DNA of 14,710 bases from the NCBI GenBank assembly GCA_934149245.1, contig CAKPER010000030.1, positions 1 through 14,710 of the forward strand, given 5' to 3'. This DNA is from an uncultured Bacilli bacterium (GTDB taxonomy: Bacteria; Bacillota_I; Bacilli_A; RF39; UBA660). The position numbers and the translations under genes are program-made. Below, piece after piece: positions 1-8,113 of this stretch. Under the pieces are notes generated by a model that ran no database searches, had not been told where the DNA came from, and saw only the letters and a program-made list of their open reading frames with translations. The first letter of the stretch is position 1. Each line of letters begins with the position of its first letter.

Positions 1-388
1 TAACATAATAATTCTTTGTCTTCTCATAATAAGTATCTCCAAAACAAGAATTAAAAACTATAGAATTAGGAAATTTTCCTTTAGAATATATATAATTTAA
101 ACTAACTTGATTTCCATCTATCTTTTTTTGATAATACTTACCATCAAGTGACTTTAAATCATTTTCTTTTATATAATTTATTACATATTCTCCCATCTGC
201 CTATCATCATCATAGTATTTATCCCCAATATTAAAAATCTTCTTCATCAAAACTGCATTACTATAATCATTAGGTTTTAAGGTAAAGTATACACTTTCTG
301 TTAAAGAATTTTTATCTATTTCTAACTCATATGAGTTTCCACATCCTGTCAAAAGAAATAATATTAACAGCAAATAAATTTTTCTCAT
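1..388 (-). CDS. Lipoprotein, unknown function (3' end outside window)
   Basis: An open frame of 129 codons starts at 388 and is still open at the left window edge, so the C-terminus is missing. The N-terminus MRKIYLLLILFLLTGC is a short lipoprotein signal peptide. It has two basic residues, a hydrophobic core and a lipobox LLTGC with the acylated Cys at residue 16. The mature part is charged and rich in Tyr, Asp and Lys, and I recognise no domain in it. The start is supported by the Shine-Dalgarno AAGGTG at 395-400, six bases upstream, and by an extended -10 box further up. The product should be tethered to the outer face of the cytoplasmic membrane. It has its own promoter and is separated from the SDR gene upstream by a terminator, so it is a separate unit. 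Confidence 0.8.
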   Translation of the reverse strand, partial: MRKIYLLLILFLLTGCGNSYELEIDKNSLTESVYFTLKPNDYSNAVLMKKIFNIGDKYYDDDRQMGEYVINYIKENDLKSLDGKYYQKKIDGNQVSLNYIYSKGKFPNSIVFNSCFGDTYYEKTKNYYV

Positions 389-416
389 TTACATCACCTT
401 AACTTAAACTAATAGT

Positions 417-425
417 ATTGTACCA
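417..425 (-). promoter_or_regulatory. Extended -10 promoter of the lipoprotein gene
   Basis: On the minus strand TG-G-TACAAT (425 to 417) matches an extended -10 element, five of six in the hexamer. No good -35 box lies 17 bases upstream, which is tolerated with extended -10 promoters. The predicted start near 410 leaves a leader of about 22 nt that carries the ribosome binding site. Confidence 0.45.
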
Positions 426-469
426 AATTTCTAACAAAAAGTCTCTACTTTTCAAAAAATTACTTCAAA

Positions 470-493
470 ATAAAAATAGCACTGTTAAGTGCT
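470..493 (-). terminator. Rho-independent terminator after the SDR gene
   Basis: Read on the minus strand, AGCACT-TAAC-AGTGCT forms a perfect 6-bp stem with a 4-base loop, followed by ATTTTTATTTT. The stem begins on the last base of the SDR stop codon. It closes the 145-aa gene/SDR operon ahead of the lipoprotein promoter. Confidence 0.75.
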
Positions 494-1248
494 TAATTAA
501 AAATTACCCTTTTTTGAATATTAGAATTTACTAATAAAGTAACAGCTAAAGGAGCTAACTTGATTAAATAATAATTTAATTTCATATTTGGTGGTATAAT
601 TACTACTTTATCTTTAAACATTTTATCTACAGCATATTCTACTGCATAATCAGGTGACAATAACGGAATAGAAAATTTTACATTAGCAACCCTCAGAAAA
701 TTAGTATTAAGTGGTCCTGGACAAAATACTGATACCTTAACATTACTACCATCTTGACGCAATTCTTCAGATATTGCTAAAGTTAAATTAACAATATATG
801 ACTTTGTTGCATAATAAGTAGCCATATAAGTACCTGGCATAAAGCCTGCTATAGAAGCTACATTAAGTATTCTGCCTCGATTTCTTTTCGTAAAATCTTT
901 TAAAAACAACTTAGTTAATATATGATACGCTTTTATATTTAAATCAATCATATTCAATTCTTTTTTTAGTGAAGTTTTACTAAATTGACCACAATCTCCA
1001 AATCCAGCATTATTTATCAAAATATCAATATTTTCCTTCTTTAACTTTCTATGTAACTCATAGCAATTTTCTAAAACAGATAAATCATATTCCAAAATAG
1101 TTACTTTAGGTCTTATATTTTTATATATTTTGGATAATTCTTTTTTATTTCTAGATACAACATATAATTTACATCCCATTTCTCCAAAATACTTTCCAAA
1201 ACTCTTTCCTAATCCACTACTTGCACCTGTTATTAGTACTTTAATCAT
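493..1248 (-). CDS. Short-chain dehydrogenase/reductase (classical SDR, DltE-like)
   Basis: An NAD(P)-dependent oxidoreductase of the classical SDR family, 251 residues, the usual length. The cofactor motif TGASSGLG is at residues 7-14, NNAG at 79-82 and the structural Asn at 104. The catalytic Ser is about residue 132 and the Tyr-Lys pair YYATK gives Tyr145 and Lys149. The PG motif CPGPLNT follows at 176-182. Arg33 after the second strand would suit NADP(H), which is an inference. The C-terminal stretch after about 215 is hydrophobic and could touch the membrane. The substrate cannot be told from the sequence. The start codon overlaps the stop of the upstream 145-aa gene as ATGA, so translation is probably coupled. 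A terminator follows directly. Confidence 0.9.
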   Translation of the reverse strand: MIKVLITGASSGLGKSFGKYFGEMGCKLYVVSRNKKELSKIYKNIRPKVTILEYDLSVLENCYELHRKLKKENIDILINNAGFGDCGQFSKTSLKKELNMIDLNIKAYHILTKLFLKDFTKRNRGRILNVASIAGFMPGTYMATYYATKSYIVNLTLAISEELRQDGSNVKVSVFCPGPLNTNFLRVANVKFSIPLLSPDYAVEYAVDKMFKDKVVIIPPNMKLNYYLIKLAPLAVTLLVNSNIQKRVIFN

Positions 1249-1682
1249 AAATAAGGCTTTAACAATTCTATATTTTTCTCACCAAACTTTAATAATTCTT
1301 TAGCTAAATCAAGAATATCCTTATCAACATCCTTACTAAAACGATCAATTTTCTTACTAATATCAACATTTCCCATAGTAAAACCTTTAATTAGCATATC
1401 TGCAACTCTAGCATCACTATTATCCTTCATCATTTCCATATTCATATTAATCTTAGAAGAAATATCAGCAACTATTCCTACCTCCTTAGGTTCAATCTTA
1501 TGCTTTTTTAATAACTTTGAAGCTTTTTTTGAAATATTCTCATATCCCTTTAATTCCTCTTCAACTATCTTTTTTATCTTATTATCTTTTCCATTCAATA
1601 TATTTATCAAAGTAGTACAACTCTTAACTCCCATAGAAGAATTTTTATAAATAAATTCTAATAATTCATTATTTTCGTTCAT
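1245..1682 (-). CDS. Predicted all-helical (ferritin-like) protein, unknown function
   Basis: A 145-residue protein with no signal peptide or membrane segment, predicted to be almost entirely alpha-helical. Four amphipathic helices are spaced like a four-helix bundle: about 4-30, 33-60, 70-100 and 104-143. A conserved-looking centre reads MKDNSDARVADMLIKG (85-100). The layout recalls small ferritin-like proteins of unknown role found in low-GC Firmicutes, but I see no convincing paired EXXH di-iron motifs, so metal binding is unproven. The start is set by ATG with AAAGGA at 1693-1698. It is the first gene of a two-gene operon and overlaps the SDR gene by four bases (ATGA), suggesting related or co-expressed functions. 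Confidence 0.8.
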   Translation of the reverse strand: MNENNELLEFIYKNSSMGVKSCTTLINILNGKDNKIKKIVEEELKGYENISKKASKLLKKHKIEPKEVGIVADISSKINMNMEMMKDNSDARVADMLIKGFTMGNVDISKKIDRFSKDVDKDILDLAKELLKFGEKNIELLKPYL

Positions 1683-1746
1683 TATATACCAATCCTTTCA
1701 ATAGTAGTATTTTCAAATATCTAAATAATATACATTATGAATAAAG

Positions 1747-1752
1747 ATTATA
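1747..1752 (-). promoter_or_regulatory. Possible -10 box for the 145-aa gene/SDR operon
   Basis: TATAAT on the minus strand lies about 65 bases upstream of the 145-aa start, in a 192-base gap after the preceding operon. The -35 region (TATTTA, 17 bases upstream) is poor and the whole gap is AT-rich, so chance is a real alternative. I see no clear terminator and no convincing gene in 1683-1874. Confidence 0.25.
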
Positions 1753-1874
1753 TTATTTTTATACTTCTTTAAATAAAAATTATACTGTTTAAAAATAAAA
1801 TAAAAAATAGTCTATTATCTTGAACTGTCTCTTCATCCAAACTTAATAAACTACCTTTAAACAACATTTTATTA

Positions 1875-2474
1875 TTACTTTTTTCTTTTTACTCTTACTA
1901 GCTTGTTATCTATCATCTTATAATAATAATCTTCTTCCTTCTCTACAACTCTCTCTTGATGGGAAGTTCTTCTATTAGTATAATTATATCCTGAATAAAC
2001 TGGTGTATCTTTTTTTTCACGAGTTTTATACAAATCTTTTGAATATTCTCTTTCTAAACTTCTAGAATTTCTTCTACTTAATTTATTATTTAAACTATTT
2101 ATTTTAGAATTTGCTATTTTTTTTATTACACCATAACCTAAATTGCTAGCTATAAGATATCCACAAGTAAGTACTCCTCCCATAACACCTATTAGTGATA
2201 ACCATACAAATGGAGATGATACCAACAAATCTCCTAACCATCCTATATTATCAGCAATTGCCTCTCTTATAGGACTTGAAGTTCCTAATTCAGGCAACAT
2301 ATTTTGTTTAGGAATTGCTATTCCAATAGGAAATCCTAAAGACATTATTGCATTAAGTAGCAATAACTTTAAAGTTCTTCCATTAGATTTTTTAGATCTA
2401 TGATTTGCTTCTTCTATTAAATCCTCATAATCCTCTATTTGTTCTTCTATTTTTTCTCTTTCATTACTTCTCAT
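1875..2474 (-). CDS. Two-transmembrane protein of unknown function, last gene of the five-gene cassette
   Basis: A 199-residue protein, not recognised. The N-terminal 30 residues are highly charged and likely a short coiled coil (EREKIEEQIEDYEDLIEEA). Hydrophobic segments follow at about 35-54 and 88-110, the second Gly-rich (LIGVMGGVLTCGYLIAS). The loop between them (55-87) is about 33 residues long. A hydrophilic basic tail runs from 120 to the end and finishes RVKRKK. With basic residues on both the N- and C-terminal flanks, a hairpin topology with both ends in the cytoplasm is the simplest reading. The ATG start has AGGGGG at 2483-2488. It lies 62 bases after the 487-aa gene in the same direction with no terminator between, so it belongs to the same transcript. 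Confidence 0.75.
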   Translation of the reverse strand: MRSNEREKIEEQIEDYEDLIEEANHRSKKSNGRTLKLLLLNAIMSLGFPIGIAIPKQNMLPELGTSSPIREAIADNIGWLGDLLVSSPFVWLSLIGVMGGVLTCGYLIASNLGYGVIKKIANSKINSLNNKLSRRNSRSLEREYSKDLYKTREKKDTPVYSGYNYTNRRTSHQERVVEKEEDYYYKMIDNKLVRVKRKK

Positions 2475-2536
2475 AATATTTTCCCCCTGATTTTTAATAA
2501 AATAATAACTAGTACTTTTACATACTTTTTTATTAA

Positions 2537-4000
2537 TTATCTTTTTCTTCCCTTTGAATTTCGTTGTCCATAGTAATTTTCTGCATACTCATAAATATCA
2601 CTAACACCAAGATTTAAGAAAAGTTCTTGAATAGCTTTGCTATCAAGTGTAGCTGATAATTTTCTAACATCTATAGGTATTAAATTACTATTATTTGTTT
2701 TAACAAACTCATCTATACAATCTAAATATCTATATGAATCTGCAGTTTTCATACTAAATATTATATTATTTAACATAACAACTTTAATATAAATATTTAA
2801 TTTTCTTCTTATATTATTACTAGGTAAATCCCCAACACGACTTTCTTCTACTATTTCATAAATATCATCTTTGTTCAAACCAGACTCTTTCACTCTTGCA
2901 CGAAGATTATTATCTCTAGTTACAGAATCAATATGACCTCCCATAAATGAACGCAAATAATCATAACCCGATATATTAGGTCTCTCTTTATTAAATCCTC
3001 TAGGAAATTTCTGCATTGTAGTTAAAATTAATTCATTAAATAATTCTTCTTTTTCAGCCTTTTCATCTTTTTTATACGAAATTAATTCATTAAAATCCAA
3101 ATATTTTTCGTTTTCAAATATTGCAAAATATACCTTACTATTAATATCTTCATTCTTACATACTTTAATATAATTATAATAATCATCCATATTATCACTA
3201 GATATAGCTAATTTAATTAAATTAATAATAAAATATGTATACCTTTTAGTGTTTCTAATAGTTACATCATCACAAGGAAAACTCAAATACATATAATTTG
3301 AAATAGCCTCTAAATTATTACTAAAAGTATTTATCCAATTATAAAAATTTTCTGCATTAACATCATCAACAGTAAATCTAGATTCTTTTGCCATCAATCC
3401 TATAAAATCTGCAATTAATTTTGCAACACAATAATTATAAGATCCATTACCATCAAAGGCAAAACTACATCCTTTATCACTAAATGCAAATGGATTTCCC
3501 TCAATCATTCCTTCTTTTATATAAGGATCATTATTTACAAAATTCTGAATTTTCTTAGCATCCTCTACAGTATTAACTCTAATAACAATATTATCAAAAC
3601 GCATATACTTAGCTACCTTAGAATTATGAACTATATTATTTTTATTAAGAAAATCTATTATTTTATTTGTTCCTTTATAAATATGATTATAATCAAGTGG
3701 TACATAAATTTTAATACAATCTGCTCCTACATAATCTTCATAATTAATTACTTTTTTCTTAAAAAACATAAAATGTCCATCTTCATGTGTATCAAAATTA
3801 TCAATATTATTAAGTTTATTTCTTAATTTTTCAAGATCAACAGAATCCATATTTTTAGCTTTTTCATCTTCATTTACATTTATTTGTTTCAAATACTCAT
3901 AGACTTGTTTATATTCCAAATCTACATTATCAATTTTTACTTTTAAATACAAATCCTTTAAAATTTGATCAATTTTATTTATTTTCTTTCTATCAATCAT
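2537..4000 (-). CDS. Unknown protein with a faint HopA1-effector-like segment
   Basis: A 487-residue soluble protein with no signal peptide or clear membrane helix. Residues 1-70 are helical and charged. Residues about 95-200 look like an alpha/beta domain (CIKIYVPL at 95-102, RFDNIVIRV at 134-142, EGNPFAF at 167-173, CSFAFDG at 178-184). The order 'IYV ... R-D-x-VV ... P-F-x-F ... G-x-x-FA' resembles, by eye only, the HopA1 family of phosphothreonine-lyase-like proteins. I could not test this, and catalytic Lys/His residues are not assignable. The remaining 280 residues are helical and end in the basic tail KGRKR, like the giant protein of the cassette. The ATG has a strong AAGGGGG at 4007-4013. 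It is the fourth gene of the cassette, separated from the third by a hairpin. Confidence 0.75.
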   Translation of the reverse strand: MIDRKKINKIDQILKDLYLKVKIDNVDLEYKQVYEYLKQINVNEDEKAKNMDSVDLEKLRNKLNNIDNFDTHEDGHFMFFKKKVINYEDYVGADCIKIYVPLDYNHIYKGTNKIIDFLNKNNIVHNSKVAKYMRFDNIVIRVNTVEDAKKIQNFVNNDPYIKEGMIEGNPFAFSDKGCSFAFDGNGSYNYCVAKLIADFIGLMAKESRFTVDDVNAENFYNWINTFSNNLEAISNYMYLSFPCDDVTIRNTKRYTYFIINLIKLAISSDNMDDYYNYIKVCKNEDINSKVYFAIFENEKYLDFNELISYKKDEKAEKEELFNELILTTMQKFPRGFNKERPNISGYDYLRSFMGGHIDSVTRDNNLRARVKESGLNKDDIYEIVEESRVGDLPSNNIRRKLNIYIKVVMLNNIIFSMKTADSYRYLDCIDEFVKTNNSNLIPIDVRKLSATLDSKAIQELFLNLGVSDIYEYAENYYGQRNSKGRKR

Positions 4001-4025
4001 CTTAATCCCCCTTAAATTTTTTCAT

Positions 4026-4054
4026 AATATAAGAGAGCAAATCTCTCTTATATT
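4026..4054 (-). promoter_or_regulatory. Intercistronic hairpin inside the five-gene operon
   Basis: A perfect 12-bp inverted repeat, AATATAAGAGAG and CTCTCTTATATT, encloses a 5-base loop. It begins at the stop codon of the 84-aa gene and ends about 13 bases before the Shine-Dalgarno of the 487-aa gene. Neither strand has a U-run after the stem, so it is not a standard terminator. It more likely marks mRNA processing, stability or translational control between cistrons. Confidence 0.6.
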
Positions 4055-4307
4055 ACATATTAATATTCGCTCTCATTTTCTGCTGTATCAATTCAGTTAC
4101 TGTAACAGCCATTTCATCATCTACATCTTTTACTACTAATTCGCCATCTTTAAATGAAACTTCCATAAGAACTAACTCATCTTTTTGTACTTCATCTTTT
4201 TCTAGATCGCATTTTGCCCCTAAAATATATTTTTTATTTTGATAATCAAGTTCTTCTATAACATATATATTATCTTGATTACCTATTTCAATTACTTTAT
4301 CTTTCAT
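4053..4307 (-). CDS. Small DUF1292-like beta-rich protein, second copy in the cassette
   Basis: An 84-residue acidic protein with no signal or membrane segment. Its pattern (IEIGNQDNIYVIEELDYQ, then NKKYILGAKCDLE, then LVLMEVSFKDGELVVKDV) suggests five or six short beta strands followed by a C-terminal helix (about 67-82). The arrangement 'D-x-x-Y-x-x-x-x-x-x-x-Y-x-x-K-x-Y' recalls the DUF1292 family of small Firmicutes proteins and matches the 88-aa gene that opens this operon, so the two are probably paralogues. The role is unknown. The ATG has AAAGGGG at 4314-4320, which overlaps the stop of the giant gene. The 12-base gap implies translational coupling. Confidence 0.75.
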   Translation of the reverse strand: MKDKVIEIGNQDNIYVIEELDYQNKKYILGAKCDLEKDEVQKDELVLMEVSFKDGELVVKDVDDEMAVTVTELIQQKMRANINM

Positions 4308-4319
4308 GAAATTCCCCTT

Positions 4320-7300
4320 TTATCTTTTTCTTCCTTGATTTAATATATCACTTTCTTTTAACCAAGCTAAAGCTTCTTTAGTTTTGTTATCTTTTACTAA
4401 TACCATTTTTTCGCCATCAACTATTTTACTTTTTCCAATTATTACATCATTAGTAAAATCTTTATCTAAATGAACTCTTCTATCCATTGTACTACTATCA
4501 TATCCATAACCATCAGCTACTTTTCTAATATTCCATCTATCACCTTTTTGTAAACTAGTAACTATGTTTTCAGGTTCATCACCTACTCCAGTTGGATCAT
4601 GTACTATGCCATCAGTTGCAGGTGTCTTATCTGTAGCAGGTATTTTATCCGTAGCAGTTGTTCCATCTGGAGTATGATGTGGTTTAGAATTATCACCACC
4701 AGCTGTTTTATCTAAATTTGGCTTATGAATTTTATTTGCAATAGTACCTGCTGTATATCCAAGTGTAAATCCATTAAATGCCCACTTAACATAAGATGAC
4801 TTGATAAATTTATTTATTCTTGGAAATTTTTCTTTAGCTACATTAATAACTTTAGTGATTTTGTTATCTTTACCAGCTAATGAATGTGAAGCAATTCTAG
4901 TAGCTATTTTAACAGCCTGTATTCCATAAGTTACTACAAGTCCTGCTGGAAATGGTACTGCATAACCTAAAACTGCACCAAAAGCAAATCCAGCTACACC
5001 AGCCAATGCTTTTAAGTAAGTTTTTTTATCTTTTTCGATTTTTGCAACACCTAATTCATCAGCATCTGGCTCTTCCCCAGCACCACGTTGACCATCATTA
5101 GTTTGATTATCTTTTCTATCTTTTTCTTTATCTACTAATGATTCTAAAGCCTTAATATATCTTTCTTTTTCTTCATCACTCAAATCCAAAATTTCTTGAA
5201 CACTATCATTATTTAAAACTTTTCTAAATTTTTTAACATCTTTATCAGTTATATTATTACCATCTTTTATTTTTTCTGATAATTTAGCCAACTCATATGC
5301 TGCTTTATCTAAATTAAATTTTTTAGTTCCCTTCACGTTATCTAATTCATCATCTATTTTTTTTATAGCCTCATCAATAAAACTAACTAAATCTTTATGA
5401 AGAGCTTCTTCTTTAAATCCATCAATAATATCTTTAAATTCATCTTTATTAATTTCAAGATCCTTAGCATGTTCATTCTCAAGACTTTTGATAAATTGAA
5501 TTGCTTTGCTTATTGTTTCAATATCCCTAGCTTCTAATTCATTCTTAACAGCTCTTTCTCTTAAATCACCTAAATCACTCTTGAAACTCAATGCAGTATC
5601 ATAAGCCTCTTGATTATTAGCCATCATTTCAGTATTATTGCTAATATTTTCCAAATCAATCATCATTGCATCTATTAAACCTACAAGTTGAGCATTACTT
5701 TCATTATCATGTTTCAATGATTTATCAATTTCCTCTATTATTTTCTTGTTCTCTTCTGTAAGAACATTTGAATTAGTTATATTTTCTTCTACAAACTTAA
5801 AGATATCTTTCAAATTCTTCAAATCATTTAAATCAAGATCTTCGCTTTTAATTTTTTGTTTCAATTGTTCTAAAGTAATTATTCCACCCATAGCATCACT
5901 CAACTTTGAAGCATCATCAGGACTATTAAAGAAATTATTTAGTTCACCTAACAAATCCTCAATTAACTTGCTAATTTGCTCATTAGATACAGAGTTTATA
6001 GTTTTAGAATCTGATTGTTCATCTTTCGAGTTATCATCTTCCTTCTTTTCTGAACTAGCATGTTTAGAAAAATCATTCTTTATATCATTAACAAAATTTT
6101 CATCTGATACAATTTCATTCACTAATTCTGGATAATCATCAATTATCTTTTGAAAATTAGCTACATCTCTATCACTGAATTTCTTGTTTTCAGCCAAACA
6201 TTCTAAATAAAAACCTAATCTAAATTTATTTGTCTCAAGTTTTGCTTTATCGGTAACATTACTAGGTTGTTCTTGATTCTCTAACTTTTCTTTTAGCTTT
6301 TTTATAAAATCAATTAATTCAATGTTTTCATTATCTGTACTTTTAAATGAACCAGATGTTTTACTTTCCTTATTTGCAATATCAATATTTTTTATAGCGT
6401 CTACAATACTATTCATCCAAGTTTCATTATAATAATCACACCCTACACTAGAATTAAGCTTATTTATAAGGTATTCATTTTCTGATTCAGTTAAATCATT
6501 ATCATTCTTAACCTTCAAACATATGTCTTCAAACTTACTATCCTTTAAACAGTCAATCAATGCATTTCTTAAGTCATTCTCAAGCAAACCATTTCCTAAT
6601 TCTGAAATAATTTTTCCACGCAACAATCTCCATTCATCACTAACATCATTATGTACATGTACATCTGGAATATCTGAAATGTTATCTAGTATATTTAATT
6701 TATCTATATAGTTATATAGTTTATTTTTCCTTAAAAACATAGGTACTTTTATTTTCTCAATATCAGTCAATAATCCACAATTATCAAGTATAAATCTAAT
6801 TCGAATCATTTCAGTCAAAGCTTTTTCCAGCTCATTAGTTTCTTTTTCAGAAATATTATCAACGTTCTCCAAATTATTCTTTGACAAAGTTAACTCATCA
6901 ACATATTTTTTTAATTCCTTTAGTTCATGATCCAATTTTTCTTCATTACCTTTAAATTCTTTTGGAACAATCTCGGAATAGGTTTCATAAAATTCCTCAA
7001 GTTGTTTTATTTTACTATCTAAATTAACAACTTTAAAATATTCTTCTATTATTTCTTTTGTTAATATTTCTTTTTTCTCATCACGTACAGATGAATATTT
7101 ATTTTCTTCCTCTTCTTTTTCAGTTGACTCCCCCTTTTCTTCATTTATGATAGATTCAACTTGCTCCATGTTTAAATTACTTTTTGAATCTAATTTTTTT
7201 TCTTTTGATCCAATTTCTGAATCCAATTTTTTCTCGTTATCTAATTGAACTGACTTAAATGATTGCAAATTACTACCTTGCAATAATGAATTAATCTCCT

Positions 7301-8102
7301 TTTCAATTTCGTTATTATTTTTCTGAAGATCTCTAATTTGAGTTATTAAACTATTTAAATTTTCAGTTTCACCACGACCTTCTATAGATAAAATTCTTCT
7401 ACTTTGCTTTGAAAGCAACTCATTTAGTCTGTCTGAAGATAACTGCATAGAATCAATTTTTTTTCTTAACTCATATAATTTAGTTTTTTCTTTATTTGCC
7501 TCTATCAACAATTCCTTTCTACCCATTTGATAAAAATTTTTACCATTATTTTTATTCAGTTCTTCGTCCAAATAAACATTAGTAACATTATCTAAGCTAC
7601 TGTCATTAACTGATGCGTAACTTTGAAAATGTGAGGCATCAACACCATGTTTGTTACCAGAATTAGCCAATACCTCGTGATCCTCGGTTCTTTCTATTTT
7701 TTCCATATTGTTTTTTTCTAAAAAATCATTAATTTTATCAATATCATAAAGTGGTTTAGCCAATGTGTTATCTTTACCATTACGATAATTAGGCATATAT
7801 TTACGCCAATAATCATTTATTTCAATTACTTTATTTATAATTTCAGAAACTTCCTCTTTTGACAAATCTTTAGCTGCAGAAATTTCATTCCAACGATTAC
7901 CATTTTCTTTCAATGTTTCCAAATATGTAATATCATTATGAAATTTTTCAAAAACATCTGACACATCTGATAGTTCTCCTTCATTAAATGCTTTCTCTTG
8001 GGCCTTCCATACTAAATTATATATTTTTTCTACATTTAATCCATCATTTAACAATTTTAATAATTCGTTACATACATCCTTTTTTAACATATTATTTTCC
8101 AT
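4320..8102 (-). CDS. Giant helical/coiled-coil membrane-associated protein with SH3-like C-terminus
   Basis: About 1260 residues, not assigned to a known family. Residues 1-1000 are highly charged (Glu/Lys/Asp/Asn) and helical, with coiled-coil stretches (about 205-290 and 360-440) and low-complexity acidic linkers (about 300-350, 685-710). Helical modules repeat: the pattern 'LxExxK...D-x-DVxxFxK' occurs near 638-655 and again near 940-964. A Gly/Ala-rich hydrophobic stretch with a central PFP (about 1032-1070) and a second one near 1107-1125 could insert in the membrane. Next comes a Thr/Pro/Asp-rich linker with ATDK repeats (about 1128-1180). The last 75 residues, ending ALAWLKESDIL, look like a bacterial SH3-type domain. 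The protein ends GRKR. I chose the second Met (8102) because AGGGGG at 8110-8115 lies 7 bases from it but only 1-2 from the Met at 8108. Confidence 0.8.
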   Translation of the reverse strand: MENNMLKKDVCNELLKLLNDGLNVEKIYNLVWKAQEKAFNEGELSDVSDVFEKFHNDITYLETLKENGNRWNEISAAKDLSKEEVSEIINKVIEINDYWRKYMPNYRNGKDNTLAKPLYDIDKINDFLEKNNMEKIERTEDHEVLANSGNKHGVDASHFQSYASVNDSSLDNVTNVYLDEELNKNNGKNFYQMGRKELLIEANKEKTKLYELRKKIDSMQLSSDRLNELLSKQSRRILSIEGRGETENLNSLITQIRDLQKNNNEIEKEINSLLQGSNLQSFKSVQLDNEKKLDSEIGSKEKKLDSKSNLNMEQVESIINEEKGESTEKEEEENKYSSVRDEKKEILTKEIIEEYFKVVNLDSKIKQLEEFYETYSEIVPKEFKGNEEKLDHELKELKKYVDELTLSKNNLENVDNISEKETNELEKALTEMIRIRFILDNCGLLTDIEKIKVPMFLRKNKLYNYIDKLNILDNISDIPDVHVHNDVSDEWRLLRGKIISELGNGLLENDLRNALIDCLKDSKFEDICLKVKNDNDLTESENEYLINKLNSSVGCDYYNETWMNSIVDAIKNIDIANKESKTSGSFKSTDNENIELIDFIKKLKEKLENQEQPSNVTDKAKLETNKFRLGFYLECLAENKKFSDRDVANFQKIIDDYPELVNEIVSDENFVNDIKNDFSKHASSEKKEDDNSKDEQSDSKTINSVSNEQISKLIEDLLGELNNFFNSPDDASKLSDAMGGIITLEQLKQKIKSEDLDLNDLKNLKDIFKFVEENITNSNVLTEENKKIIEEIDKSLKHDNESNAQLVGLIDAMMIDLENISNNTEMMANNQEAYDTALSFKSDLGDLRERAVKNELEARDIETISKAIQFIKSLENEHAKDLEINKDEFKDIIDGFKEEALHKDLVSFIDEAIKKIDDELDNVKGTKKFNLDKAAYELAKLSEKIKDGNNITDKDVKKFRKVLNNDSVQEILDLSDEEKERYIKALESLVDKEKDRKDNQTNDGQRGAGEEPDADELGVAKIEKDKKTYLKALAGVAGFAFGAVLGYAVPFPAGLVVTYGIQAVKIATRIASHSLAGKDNKITKVINVAKEKFPRINKFIKSSYVKWAFNGFTLGYTAGTIANKIHKPNLDKTAGGDNSKPHHTPDGTTATDKIPATDKTPATDGIVHDPTGVGDEPENIVTSLQKGDRWNIRKVADGYGYDSSTMDRRVHLDKDFTNDVIIGKSKIVDGEKMVLVKDNKTKEALAWLKESDILNQGRKR

Positions 8103-8113
8103 TTTCATTCCCC

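Noticed and set aside
1769..1867. Minus-strand 32-codon frame after the two-TM gene (MLFKGSLLSLDEE...)
   Set aside because: No Shine-Dalgarno, very short, and it ends in AT-rich intergenic sequence that codes Phe/Ile/Leu by chance.
2143..2403. Plus-strand 86-codon frame opposite the two-TM gene
   Set aside because: Antisense of a better-supported gene with a strong ribosome site. No Shine-Dalgarno of its own.
3626..3826. Plus-strand 66-codon Ile/Phe-rich frame
   Set aside because: Composition is what AT-rich antisense DNA gives. It lies wholly inside the 487-aa gene.
5746..6135. Plus-strand 129-codon frame inside the giant gene
   Set aside because: Ser/Phe/Leu-rich antisense of a Glu/Lys/Asn-rich coding region, no ribosome site, no recognisable domain.
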